NCBI GenBank assembly: GCA_028565635.1
Contig: JAOXYB010023425.1
Coordinates: 1 to 16,557 of the forward strand
Reading direction: 5' to 3'
From: Phoronis ovalis
Taxonomy: Eukaryota > Phoronida > Phoronidae
Length of the DNA: 16,557 nt
Shown: positions 1 to 9,848 of the stretch, in pieces
Layout of the letters: every line of letters starts with the position of its first letter
Position numbering within the stretch: position 1 is the first letter of the stretch
Program-made: the position numbers and the translations under genes
The notes under the pieces: generated by a model
Told to the model about the DNA's origin: nothing
What the model saw: only the letters and a program-made list of their open reading frames with translations
Databases searched by the model: none

Positions 1-10
1 TATACACACA

Positions 11-62
11 CATGATCTTTGGATAAAGATATATATATATATCTTTTTTTCCAAAAATCATG
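11..62. repeat. 52-bp AT-rich imperfect palindrome
   Basis: The stretch begins CATGATCTTTGGA and ends TCCAAAAATCATG. Its inner parts, AAAGATATAT and ATATATCTTT, also mirror each other around an AT dinucleotide run. Each arm is about 24-26 nt, with one mismatch and a small length difference in the A/T tract near the middle of the arm. It could extrude as a cruciform or be the remnant of a small foldback element. It lies at the window edge, so a larger repeat cannot be excluded. Confidence 0.65.
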
Positions 63-85
63 TATACTACAACACAGTGTCGCGA

Positions 86-98
86 CCACCAGGTGGCG
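86..98 (+). promoter_or_regulatory. CTCF-like motif
   Basis: CCACCAGGTGGCG is very close to the CTCF core consensus CCACNAGG(G/T)GGC(A/G). CTCF is conserved in bilaterian animals and marks insulators and loop anchors. The core also contains CAGGTG, an E-box bound by Snail/ZEB-type repressors, and is itself palindromic (CCACC-A-GGTGG), so either reading is possible. This is a single motif match with no direct evidence of occupancy. Confidence 0.4.
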
Positions 99-673
99 AT
101 AGATAAGTATCAACACAAAATGTCATATTACCTTCACTGATATATAAATCTAATCAAATTTACTGAAACTTTATTGACACATGAGTAATAATATGCATCG
201 AAAGATGGGCAGGTGTAGTAATTATGACCTAACGCGTAACAATAGTAGAATTAGCAGTTGGAAAATAGTTTTATAATGGCACAAAGTTATAGTAATTTAC
301 GAAATAGTCGCACCTGTCATGTAGAGTTAATGAATACCTAGCAAACAAACTGAATTGAACATTCATCTGACAATAGCGTTCGTTTGTCGTAAACACTATG
401 CTTTTCATTCTGTATTTCGTATCTAGTTATATAAGTTAATTTGCTGAACAGAAATCCGTCAGAATGAACCCAGTGTTCCAGGTTCTATGAGCTTTTTATT
501 ATCGGTGTCCTTACAGCGGTACTTTTATTAACTAACTGTTAGTAGTGATAGTTTTTGTCAAGCATGTCTAGTCCAGTATAACTTATGAAACATGATTTAT
601 TCATCTTGTTAAAAATACATAAACACTCCTAATATTCGTGTGGTTCTGTTAATGTTTTAGTATAATTCGAGGG

Positions 674-730
674 CTTGGTTAGTTTATATTCACGACCCTG
701 TGAATATACACTAACCAAGTGTATATTCAC
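674..730. repeat. Three-arm inverted repeat with two alternative hairpins
   Basis: Arm A (674-693) and arm B (700-719) are 20-nt inverted copies differing at one position, with a 6-nt loop GACCCT between them. A third segment C (718-730) is a perfect 13-nt inverted copy of the first 13 bases of arm B (700-712), with a 5-nt loop AACCA. Arm B can therefore pair with A or with C but not both. A 19/20 match at this spacing is far beyond chance. It may be the trace of a replication template switch or a foldback element. Confidence 0.8.
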
Positions 731-3570
731 TGGCTCTTTTCAGTTATCAAACAATTAGCCTTTTAAGCCATTATTATTAGAACAGCCACCGGAATCAGCT
801 TAATGTTCTCACAGTTTTACATGCATTTGTTTGTTCTCACTGAGTAATTAGAAAGAAAACAATGACAAGCTGAAACAAGCTGACGACAACCGCCTTTTGT
901 CAAACGAGTATGATTTATGAATGAAACACATATGAAAACTCAAAGTTATTTTAAAATCAAATGTCTCGGTCAATGTACATTTTGTGGTGGGTCAACACCA
1001 GTACGATAGATTATTTGGACATAAAAAGAAACACTAGTTTCTATATTTAGACATCTACATACCCATCTACTTGTGAAGTTGAAAAAAGAATCCTATAATG
1101 CAGGTATAAGGTTAGTATAAAAAAGATCAACGGACCCTGTATAACATAAAGTATGCGGTGTTTCACAGACAACAATATGAATCTATAATAATGTAATAAA
1201 GGATGTATTGAGATTGATGAGGCAGTCTGGGATAAAACATACTAATATATCAAAATAATATAAAATTAACTTAATAAAGTTACCGTTATTCTAATTAAGA
1301 CTGTAGACAATGCTACGATAATGATTTACAGCTTCTTAATTTTGATTGGCATATGTTATAACGTGTCATACATGAAATATAAGCTTGTTTCTGCGTGTTT
1401 GTGTTTTTAACGATTATATCTTGCATTATAGTATTATGGTAAACAATACGGAATTACATAACAATTTAAATTTTTAATGTAAGATACTCATAAACCTCTA
1501 ATGTAGCCACTGTAGTGTACTCTTGTTTGTAAAAAAAGGTTTTACTATCTTTACGGAAGAAAACTTTTCTTTTGTTTTAAACTTTTAATTTAAAGTTTTA
1601 TCCAGAATAATATCAAACGCAATATTTTTTCATGAGCTGCGCGAGATTTTCGAAGTGGAACGTAGAACTGATCGGAACATATACTGTGTGTTTCTGTTTT
1701 AAAATTCCAGGTATAGATATCTTCTTGCTTTGACCATATTATATATAATAGTAAAGAAAATTATGAACAATAATCTAGAATCTAAATATTATAATATTTT
1801 TTTCAAAAATAAAGTTGAACCAACTTATTTGAACTATGGTCAATAAATGCGTGGAAATACTTGGCAGTTTTAAGTATTTAAATCTTGCATTTGCAATATA
1901 TAAGAATCCAACAAATTCAATTTTTATTTCAAAATCTGCCTCACTTTTAATTATTTACCCTGTGTTACGAAGTTCTTTATGTCTAAGGCGAAAGACAGCT
2001 TAATCGTTTACACCGAGATGATCTGACAAACCTAGACAAAATAAAGATGTTGGAAGTTTAAAGATTTCTCATAGATGAGAATAGATGCAGGCAAAATGTA
2101 TTTGAGCTTAACTTTTTTTAACTCAATTGATATTTGACAAGGGCTTGATTGCCAATTTATTTTATTTGCAGTCCGCTGTTTTTTTTTAGACAAAACAGCA
2201 TTAATGCCTTTTTTATGTGCAGCGAAAATTTGCCTTTTTCAAAGTCCTAAATACACGAATGGCTTTAACGCCTGAGAATGTCAAATATTTTTATTGATAT
2301 TTTAACTTTTTATTTCACCTTTAATATACAATACTTCCAGTACTAGAAACGTCAACAATATTTTCTTAAATTTCTTAAACTGACGTAATACATGTTTTTT
2401 TTACTGTTAGTACATATACTTAAAAATAAAGAAAAATTACATGTTTTTAACGATTTAGACACGCTGGACTTTATCTACATCCATTTAATACCGCGTGTCT
2501 GACAAGCACATTCGATTTTACCTGAAGAGTTTTACTTCTCGACATGACATGTACATTAAGATAATTTCGTAAATGGACTGCAAATTGGATCAAACTTTAT
2601 TCTCTTCATCGTAAATGTCAATCTCCCGCAGAAACATCTGTAGGCTAATTGGCAAGCTTAGACCTATGCCCGGGAAATAAACTCAGAAATCGCCCAAAAT
2701 AAAACGCCCTCAAAGAGCCATTAGTAATTTAAAATATGAGAAGGTAGAAGGGAGATTATTTTTATTTAATATGTATACAGAATTTTATCATTTATGGTAA
2801 ATCCAGCCGAATCAATTTGTAGAAATCTATCATATGGCATGCTATCTCTGTATGGCTTTGGCATTAAGATGACAAACCCTTTATTTCAAGGTGCTAACCA
2901 AGGAGCCTTTTGAATCAACAAATACTTAATAAAACTTTCATACAGGGTTTGTATAATATAATTCAAACATAGTTACTGTATTTAGTTAAATCAGGCGAAC
3001 GGAGAATACATTATGTTGGCATCTATAGGACGGATTAGGGCACAAATTTCAATACTGACTAAAACTAAATTGTAGATTTACTACCTAATATGAAATAGTC
3101 AAGGAAAACAAGTCTGCTTAGAATAGACAGTGACCGTAATAAAAATCACAAAGAACACATTTTAAAATTCAGACCGTTTCAGGTCGTTAGTTGTTTACTG
3201 TACCGTGAAATTATTATACCGCCGTCATTTGTCACTGCTAATTTGTATGTTGTAATGTGTCATTTGCCTATGAGAATAAGAAGTGTACAGTTACTATTTA
3301 AATTGTATTAAAATGTCACCATTTTGAACTTTACTGTCTAATTGAAATGTTTTACTAATATGTAGATTTTGCTCAGAAGTATGTATAATATATTGAAGAC
3401 CTTAAGCAGAAATCAAGGTTCAATTAAGTGTCCATGCATTGCGTATAGAGAAGCATGCTATGGAACACTTTACATTTTTGCTGCAGGGTTTGTTTTAAGT
3501 ATTTATTTTTTTAATCGTAGGCGCCGCATGCCACTTTTTATAAGTGTTTTCTATAAGTGACGAGAGCAAG

Positions 3571-3759
3571 ATGGGTCTAGATAATAAATGTTCTAAGTGC
3601 AAAAAGGGCCTGATGCTAATTAAAGATCGTGATGGCATGTATCACCCATGCAGGGATGTCAGTGTAAACTCCCGAGGGCGTCGGGCCTGTTTAGTATTAA
3701 AGTTCTGGGGCGATACCAGTACTATACATTTCTGCACTGCACAATGCACACACAAGTAA
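3571..3759 (+). CDS. Small Cys-rich ORF, possible FCS/TRASH-type zinc-finger fragment
   Basis: This 62-residue ORF begins with an ATG in good context (A at -3, G at +4). It has six cysteines at 7, 10, 27, 40, 55 and 59: an N-terminal CSKC knuckle and a C-terminal HFCTAQC. A CxxC followed by aromatic-FC-x3-C resembles the treble-clef pattern of TRASH/MYM/FCS zinc fingers. That comparison is inference, and spacing and flanks are not diagnostic. The stretch is richer in G+C than its surroundings. A good splice acceptor (T tract, then TAG at 3518-3520) lies 50 nt upstream, but an upstream ATG at 3527 opens a separate 10-codon ORF, which weakens the case. It may be an exon, an exapted or decayed repeat, or chance. 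Its strand is opposite to the kinase gene whose intron probably contains it. Confidence 0.22.
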   Translation: MGLDNKCSKCKKGLMLIKDRDGMYHPCRDVSVNSRGRRACLVLKFWGDTSTIHFCTAQCTHK

Positions 3760-4260
3760 AACGTGGACATATATTAATACATGACATGGCTATGCTATGG
3801 CTACCAAATAGCGGGACAGAATATTCATTATCGATTTTCTAAAATGAAAATTGCATATTATAAGAAAAAATCAATTGCGACAGTCTGACGTTACATAAAT
3901 GCCTGGAAGGTATGCCAAAGGTATAATGCATAGGTGACGACAAAAAGAGAAAACACTGATTATACGAATTGCTTATTAATTTACCATATGAATATGCAGT
4001 ACCCATATATGTAGAAGTCTCGTTATCAGCTGCATGAAAGGGGAATAGTATTTTAATGTCTTAACAACAGTGACTGTATATACTGGTTTTATTATTTCTC
4101 CTGCAAATTAAATAGTTTCCTTAAATTGGTTCACATGTTATCGATAAAATTATAGTTTGTCAGCTACTTAGAAAAGTAAACTACCGTAATACACTGTGCA
4201 TTTATATATTGCTGCTACTATAATTCAAATGCTACTCAGCATTTCTAAAATTTAAAGTTC

Positions 4261-4269
4261 ACTCACCTT
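4261..4269 (-). other. Splice donor of the kinase first coding exon
   Basis: Read on the minus strand the sequence is AAG|GTGAGT, an excellent eukaryotic 5' splice site. The exon ends at 4267 and the intron starts at 4266. The coding phase at the junction is 0. The open frame stops four codons later, as expected for read-through into an intron. The following exon was not found before the left edge. Confidence 0.85.
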
Positions 4270-4824
4270 GACTATATTATCATGTGATACACCCTGTAAA
4301 AATACTATTTCTTTTAAAATTTTTTGAGCTGATTGAGCGTAACAATCCGGAACTGATTTTCCATTTCGCAGACACTGCCTCATATCGTGACCGGTGGGGT
4401 CTATGGTTTTTATGGCTACAGATTTACCATGTATGCTTGTCCTATATACCGCCTTCGTCCACCCTGATGACAGAAATTCCTTTTCTGTTGAATTATATAG
4501 AATGTCATCACAGTCAAACCATTTTTCTGAATGTGATGTTGTTGGAGAAGTTGTTTTGTCTTTTTCCAGGGAATTTTGTAACAGTTTTCTAAGTCTTGTT
4601 TCTGGTATTTGAGGTTGTAAAAACTTCCAGGCATTTTCCACTAAATTTATATCATTCTGATTAAGCAATATTTTCTTCTCTGTTAATCGACTTGCGTCAA
4701 AAATCTCTCGCACATTTGTAAACGAATTTAATAATGCGATGTTTGCTAGTAAAAACATCAGTACTCCTGTTCCACATATGTAAGATACAAAGACATATCT
4801 TTTCCGCACCTTCCACATTTTCAT
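4267..4824 (-). CDS. PKDCC/VLK-like secretory-pathway kinase, first coding exon (partial)
   Basis: This is the first coding exon (186 residues) of a probable extracellular protein kinase of the PKDCC (vertebrate lonesome kinase) family. Known members act in the Golgi lumen or outside the cell and phosphorylate secreted proteins, on tyrosine in vertebrates. Residues 1-9 are basic. Residues 10-32 form a hydrophobic signal anchor, implying type II topology. A stem follows to about residue 100. The kinase N-lobe starts near 104, with SGWTKAVYR (120-128) in place of a classical glycine loop, VAIK with the ATP-binding Lys at 139, GHD at 145-147, and a Cys-Tyr-...-KILKE helix with the likely alpha-C Glu at 172. 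The block order TKAVYR, AIK, GHD, CY, LKE matches what I recall of PKDCC. N111-S-T is a possible glycosylation site. An in-frame TGA at 4842-4840 precedes the ATG, and the -3 base is A. The exon ends NIVK at AAG|GTGAGT, so the four residues after that are intron read-through. The catalytic loop and DFG-equivalent are not in this exon. POMK-like kinases are the main alternative. Confidence 0.85.
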
Positions 4825-4832
4825 TTTGACAT
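4821..4832 (-). promoter_or_regulatory. Minimal upstream ORF overlapping the kinase start codon
   Basis: Upstream of the kinase ATG, an out-of-frame ATG TCA AAA TGA encodes Met-Ser-Lys. Its stop overlaps the main start as ATGA, so the second frame begins one base before the first frame's stop. Short upstream ORFs that end at the main start can lower translation or allow termination-reinitiation. That role here is inference; only the overlap is seen. It applies only if this stretch is exonic in the mature mRNA. Confidence 0.45.
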
Positions 4833-5019
4833 AGTTGACTCAAGATCCATTTTTCCCGTTATTTATGGAGTGGTGTCTGAAATGTCTTAAATATGTGAAT
4901 GTCTCGGATGGCGTTCACCTAATTCTTAGTCCCATCTTGAGGCCTGTAAATACACAATGACCAAAGAAATCTATAAAGTACTTCAAGATTAATCACTTCA
5001 CTACTTTACCTACAGCGCT

Positions 5020-5070
5020 GATTGATCACGTGACCAATCCTTAACGTCTGCTTTTCCATTATTTGCGCGG
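5020..5070 (-). promoter_or_regulatory. Candidate promoter element cluster upstream of the kinase exon
   Basis: About 200-250 bp upstream of the kinase ATG, 5020-5039 is a 20-bp imperfect palindrome centred on the E-box TCACGTGA (5026-5033). It is flanked on one side by CCAAT (5034-5038). At 5062-5069 lies TTTGCGCG-type sequence resembling an E2F site. E-box CACGTG binds bHLH-zip factors such as USF, MITF or MYC; CCAAT is the NF-Y core. The grouping in otherwise AT-rich DNA suggests a promoter. No clear TATA box or initiator was identified. Confidence 0.4.
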
Positions 5071-5144
5071 TAAGTGCAAGTGTTATAATATTGGTAAGAA
5101 AGTTATTTAAGAAATGCTCATTATCTTGTCACACTTACCGTGCA
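5064..5144. repeat. Inverted repeat whose two arms are opposite-strand splice-donor-like sites
   Basis: TGCGCGGTAAGTG at 5064-5076 has a 12/13 inverted partner at 5132-5144. Each arm contains CG|GTAAGTG, a good donor sequence: on the plus strand with the intron starting at 5070, and on the minus strand with the intron starting at 5138. The minus-strand copy could end a noncoding 5' exon of the kinase gene. AG acceptors exist between it and the ATG, for example TTTACAG and ACATTTCAG in the minus-strand 4870-4960 region. A repeat of this quality at this spacing could arise by chance. Confidence 0.3.
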
Positions 5145-6598
5145 TATTATATTGAACGAATAATTAAGTTTAATGGAGATTTTATACAGTGAATAATAAT
5201 GAAATACGAGCTGTCACTGTTTACTATGAGCTTAAAATGAACCAACAAAGTATTCAGCTGTTTTGAGTTCATTTCATATATTGGCAAATAAAGGCTTTGG
5301 TCCGTTGATGAAAAGTAAGAAGTTTGGTACACACTTCACTGTAAACCAACATGTCTGTATAAAATTTTGATTAAATAAGAGGTTAAATACTCATAGAATC
5401 CATTATATATCGTTGCAAATGTTCCGATTTTAAACGACGTGACCTCCCCGTAATATTTTCTCCAAATGTTTTTAAGGTTTTCGTGATAAACCGCAGTCGA
5501 CTGGCGAGGCATAAAACAGACGCTTTCTCGTTTGCAGATTCTATTGCAAATGATTGTTTTGTTTCCTTTGCATGTCTTTGTAATGCAATCGAAAATAAAT
5601 ATGCTTCTACAGTCAATTGAAGCGCTCTCATTATGATATATACCTTAACAGAATCGTTATTCTAAATTTAGGAATTAAACTTGGACATGAAACTAAATTA
5701 TATCCGATTTCGACGAAAAATTGTAAAAAAGACGCTTACATTCATTGACGTAACATCATTAAGAGCGTATAAGTTTACCACTAATCTTGCAAGACGCCTG
5801 TCTTTCCCCTTCATGCAGCTTATTGTAAGGAAGTCAGTACATTAAGCAACCACGCCGTATTTGTCATATTTCAGTTATTATAAGTATGACCTAAACATTT
5901 TAAGGTCACATCTAGAATTAAAATTTAGCCCGGGGCTTATTTTGGATCAATTAGTGTATTTGTTATGTTTAGTGTTATGCCTTAATGGACAGGTGTCGAA
6001 TTACCTTAGGATAATTACCGGATTAAAATATGACACTTTGCATTTAACAGTAAAATGCGAGGATATACTGCATTTGAGCTTTGAAACCTACTGTTTTTTT
6101 CTGAAACTTCGCTCAATTGTAATTTGTTTGAAATTGTTCAATTAGTAACTAAATACTGCAATTTTAATAGTTTTATTATTTTTTAATTTGATTTCCGTAT
6201 ATCCCGAATATCGATAAGCTAACATTATAATAAGTACAAAAACATTATTTGGAACACGAATATTAAAGATTGAGACTCTGCGTAGTACTCAAATGAACTA
6301 AGTAACTTCCAATTATGCCCGAAGACAGACAGTTCATTTATATTAAAGACGTTAAGCTTATTACTAAGAGCGTGATTCATTACGTAATAACATATACGCC
6401 TGTGCACAGACTTTCTAATTATAATAATTAATCTCAATTATATTTAAATATTTAACGTTATAGTATTAACGTATACATCATTATAGGTCAACCTTGATTT
6501 TTTTCTCTCATCTCAATTTATCCACTACAAACTACAGTTTAATCCACAGTCTAGACTTACACAAGTCCCACGTGACTAGTTTTGCCTATCATGAAAAC

Positions 6599-6626
6599 AA
6601 AAAAAAATAAATGATTTTTTTTTTTT
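6599..6626. repeat. A-tract/T-tract foldback
   Basis: A run of nine A (6599-6607) and a run of twelve T (6615-6626) are separated by TAAATGA. The two can pair as a simple hairpin. This is low-complexity sequence with no other sign of an element. Confidence 0.5.
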
Positions 6627-7616
6627 GAATGGGTGTAAAAAAGAATTTTGGAAATAATTTTGATTTTGAAACATATACATTTTAAAACATGACCCGTGGT
6701 GCTACGTATATTATGATATATCAGAAAGTATTGATTTTTAAGAAACAATAGCTAGCCGGCAAACTTACATAAATCAATTCTCGCCCTTATTTCTGAGGTT
6801 TAACAGCCCTTTTCTGAGATCGCGCCCCAGGGGAAAGCACTCGGGTATAAAGTTGGTATGCTCGTGAATGGTCCGAGTCTGAAAAAAGAACTCTAAGCAA
6901 GTGGTGCAGGGGTGCCAAAAAACTCCTCTAAACAAGACCACCACTGAAATAGTACCTATCAACGACTAAAACTTTTCGACAAGCCAAAAAAAAACGGGGA
7001 CTATACATTTTTTCCGCGATACCCAAATCCAAATCTAAACCGTAACGCAGTTTGTATCATTGCATGATTCCCCAATTCTTTGTAATGCTCTCTCAAATGA
7101 ATCGTTATCATGAAATAGCTGAGCCATACTTTGCGATAGGAATAAAACTCGATCACCACTTAATAAAACATTCTAATCAAGAAGATTACCGGCAATTTGA
7201 AACTTAACTAAAACCCAGGAATTCTAGTTAAAAAGAGCAAAATAAACACGAATTGACAGTTACATGTTACATGGAATGTTTCGGTACTTCCTACACACCT
7301 TCTTGTATACCTGCTGTCATACCACAGACTACTTGTAGGTACACCTTGTAAAAACTAGAAATAAAATCTGAAATTGCATAGAAATTGATGACATATCTTA
7401 CACTAAACTGACCGAGAGAAAGATATATTGATAAACTCAAACATTTGATTCATTGTGCCGTTCTGAGTATATAACTGATGTCGAAAGAGATCACTGTTTT
7501 CAACACATAAACATGCTTACTGTGTCGGTGGTCGTCTTGAATGAGAAATGATTTTTGACAAGTATAGTAAAATACATTCATACTGCCTAATCTGTGCTGT
7601 AATACATTTGGGGGAC

Positions 7617-7643
7617 CGATGAGATCAGTGGATCGATGAGATC
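7617..7643. repeat. Short direct repeat CGATGAGATC (two copies)
   Basis: CGATGAGATC occurs at 7617-7626 and again at 7634-7643, a 17-bp period. Two copies only. It may be a decayed minisatellite or paired binding site; no function is suggested. Confidence 0.4.
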
Positions 7644-9831
7644 TTGCAGCTGAAAACAGTAGGTGCCACCCGCAACTGTAACATGCTGGAGTTCATTATG
7701 TACTGTGATCAATTTAATAACAAAACGAAACCAAATATATTCAGGAAGAAGCCGTGATGGCATCGAACAATGTAAAATGTATGATCCGTGAGCCGTATAA
7801 ATGTATAATATATTTGAAACATAATATATTTAGCAAATATTTTGAAATAATAAAACCTACGTGCCAAATACAAAGAGTCATAATACCTTGTGTTTGCATT
7901 TAAGTGAGATAAATTAGAAGCGATATATATGACATCCTAAAGTATGTGGGTATCATAATGAATCATACTTTCTGTCCGCCAAGAACGTGATAACACCAGG
8001 ACAACAAATGCCATACGGCAACTACTTTATATTTTTTTTAACAAGAAAATATATATTTAGTTTTTCGCTCGTATTATTCCTTTCTAAAGGAAAAATTCGA
8101 TCTCTCCAAAAATGTGCTGTCAGAAACATATTTTAGAGGTCGGCAAAACTCATACAAGACGCATTTGATTACGTATGGGAAATATTCAATAAAATAAAAC
8201 AGTTTCACATGTTATTTTTAGGCATCGCCTAAACTATTAATGTTGTTTTACTTTAAACATGTTGATAGCCCTTACATCATCAACCCTAGGACTGCATGTT
8301 GTCTTTTATAAAGAAACAGGGACCGGTGTGATAGTTTTTTTTTTAATATAGATAGAATGGACAGTTTTTTTTCAGCCTTTTTGCTACCGGGTCTTGCTAC
8401 TGTCATTCTGTTGACAGTATTTGCTTTGTTAGAATATATTACGACGGTTAGACCAACTCCAGAACATATCTTAAGTTTGAACACTTCTAGTTCTGTCATA
8501 CACAAAATATTTATTTTTGATAAGGGCTGAATTTGCAGACAGTCCATCAAAAACTCATGAAGACTAAATTTGGTGTGATATGACACGCCAGTAACGACCA
8601 GCTTAACAGATAGTGCATGTAGATAAAATTGTGATAGACCTCAAGACTGACATCAGCCACTAGTAGAAAAAATCATTTTATTAATTTAGTTAAATACTGC
8701 CGCACCGGTAACTAATACTGTAAGTTGAGATTTATGAAAGCTATTTATTAAGAGCTAAATTATATAGCATTAGCAATATTTTAAGTTTATGGGTAGCTTT
8801 GTTTCTAACTATGTAAAACTAGGGAATACCCATGTTAAGTTTTGCAAGATTGGTTTAAATTGATAGGAAAATAAGTTTTTAGATACTATTTTTGAACTAT
8901 ATGATATGTTCACGCACATTAACATCCTTGATATATCACAGTTTATTTTAGGTAATACGTTCGCATTATTTAATGTTCAATTCAGTTATCTATGGCTATA
9001 ATTACAGTCTTCTAGATTTAGTATTAATAACTTACTTGATTTCAATTTCAAAATTCAAGCTTTAGCATAAATATTCATTACTGAACGCGGTTGTGTTAAT
9101 AATTATATATATCTAACTCACAATTGTTATTTTAGCTCTAGATTTAGTACTCCATTTCTCACTTACATAACGAAATTAGATTTCTAAATATAAAATGTTT
9201 TTACTTTCAAAAAATGATTGAAGGGGTACATCATTGAATTGGAGGGAGACATATAGAAATAGGTGCGTGCTACTAGTACTAGAGACGTCTTTCCGTAACG
9301 TATTCTTGCAGATCTTAAATTAGATTAATAATAATCGGTCATGTTTCACGCCTAAAACAAACTCCAAATTGCAGTCAGTACTTAATAATAAATATAAACT
9401 TACGTTTTACGGTACAAATTGAACTAATCCTAGAGGAACTTGGTAAGCCAAGCCTATGCTACTCAGCACGATTCACAAGGATATATGCCAAAACACCAAA
9501 GAAAAAAATACTTTATACCTTTTGGATACGGCATGGAAAAAACTTGAATTACAGCTAGACATGAAACATATGCTAATAAACTTACCCCAGATATTAAATC
9601 TATACTGCATCCTTAATCTGGAATAACCGTTGTGCAATCGTTTTATATATTGATTGCTTACTTTCACACAATCAGTTTTTTTAACACTAATCATTTGATT
9701 TTTGACATTCGAGGCGGGAAATACTGTCAATGTCGTGACCTTACCGGCTGCTTAGGCATTGACACATGTCAGTTACCCCACTTGTTAGCCTCATTTACTC
9801 AGTGCTGGCTGTATATATTTGTAAAGATTCA

Positions 9832-9848
9832 CTGACATCTAGCGGCCA
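9832..9848 (-). promoter_or_regulatory. CTCF-like motif, minus orientation
   Basis: On the minus strand this reads TGGCCGCTAGATGTCAG, which fits the CTCF pattern TGGCC(A/G)C(C/T)AG(A/G)(T/G)G(G/T)CA over its whole length. Its orientation opposes the motif at 86-98, so the two point towards each other across the kinase first exon. This is a motif match only. Confidence 0.4.

Larger units (their letters stand above)
1..4266 (-). other. Probable first coding intron of the kinase gene (no exon found)
   Basis: This stretch follows the kinase splice donor on the minus strand, so it is probably intron at least in part. It is AT-rich, with frequent stops in all frames. I saw no convincing further kinase exon, although exons under about 60 codons could escape notice. 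Notable contents are annotated separately: a palindrome at 11-62, a CTCF-like motif at 86-98, a hairpin cluster at 674-730, and a small Cys-rich ORF at 3571-3759. No transposase or reverse transcriptase remnant was recognised. Confidence 0.45.

Noticed and set aside
4252-4266. Last four codons (VSEL) and stop of the kinase ORF
   Set aside because: They follow a consensus AAG|GTGAGT donor and are intron read-through. The kinase domain is clearly unfinished at that point.
5383-5631. 82-codon minus-strand ORF upstream of the kinase
   Set aside because: It begins with ATG and looks helical and charged, but I recognise no domain and see no splice or promoter context. Length is within chance for this much sequence.
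8272-8586. 104-codon minus-strand ORF
   Set aside because: Starts with ATG but has low-complexity Lys/Leu/Ser composition, no recognisable motif, and no flanking gene signals.
9011-9149. 13-bp direct repeat TCTAGATTTAGTA at 9011 and 9137
   Set aside because: One or more 13-mer repeats are expected by chance in an AT-rich window of this size.
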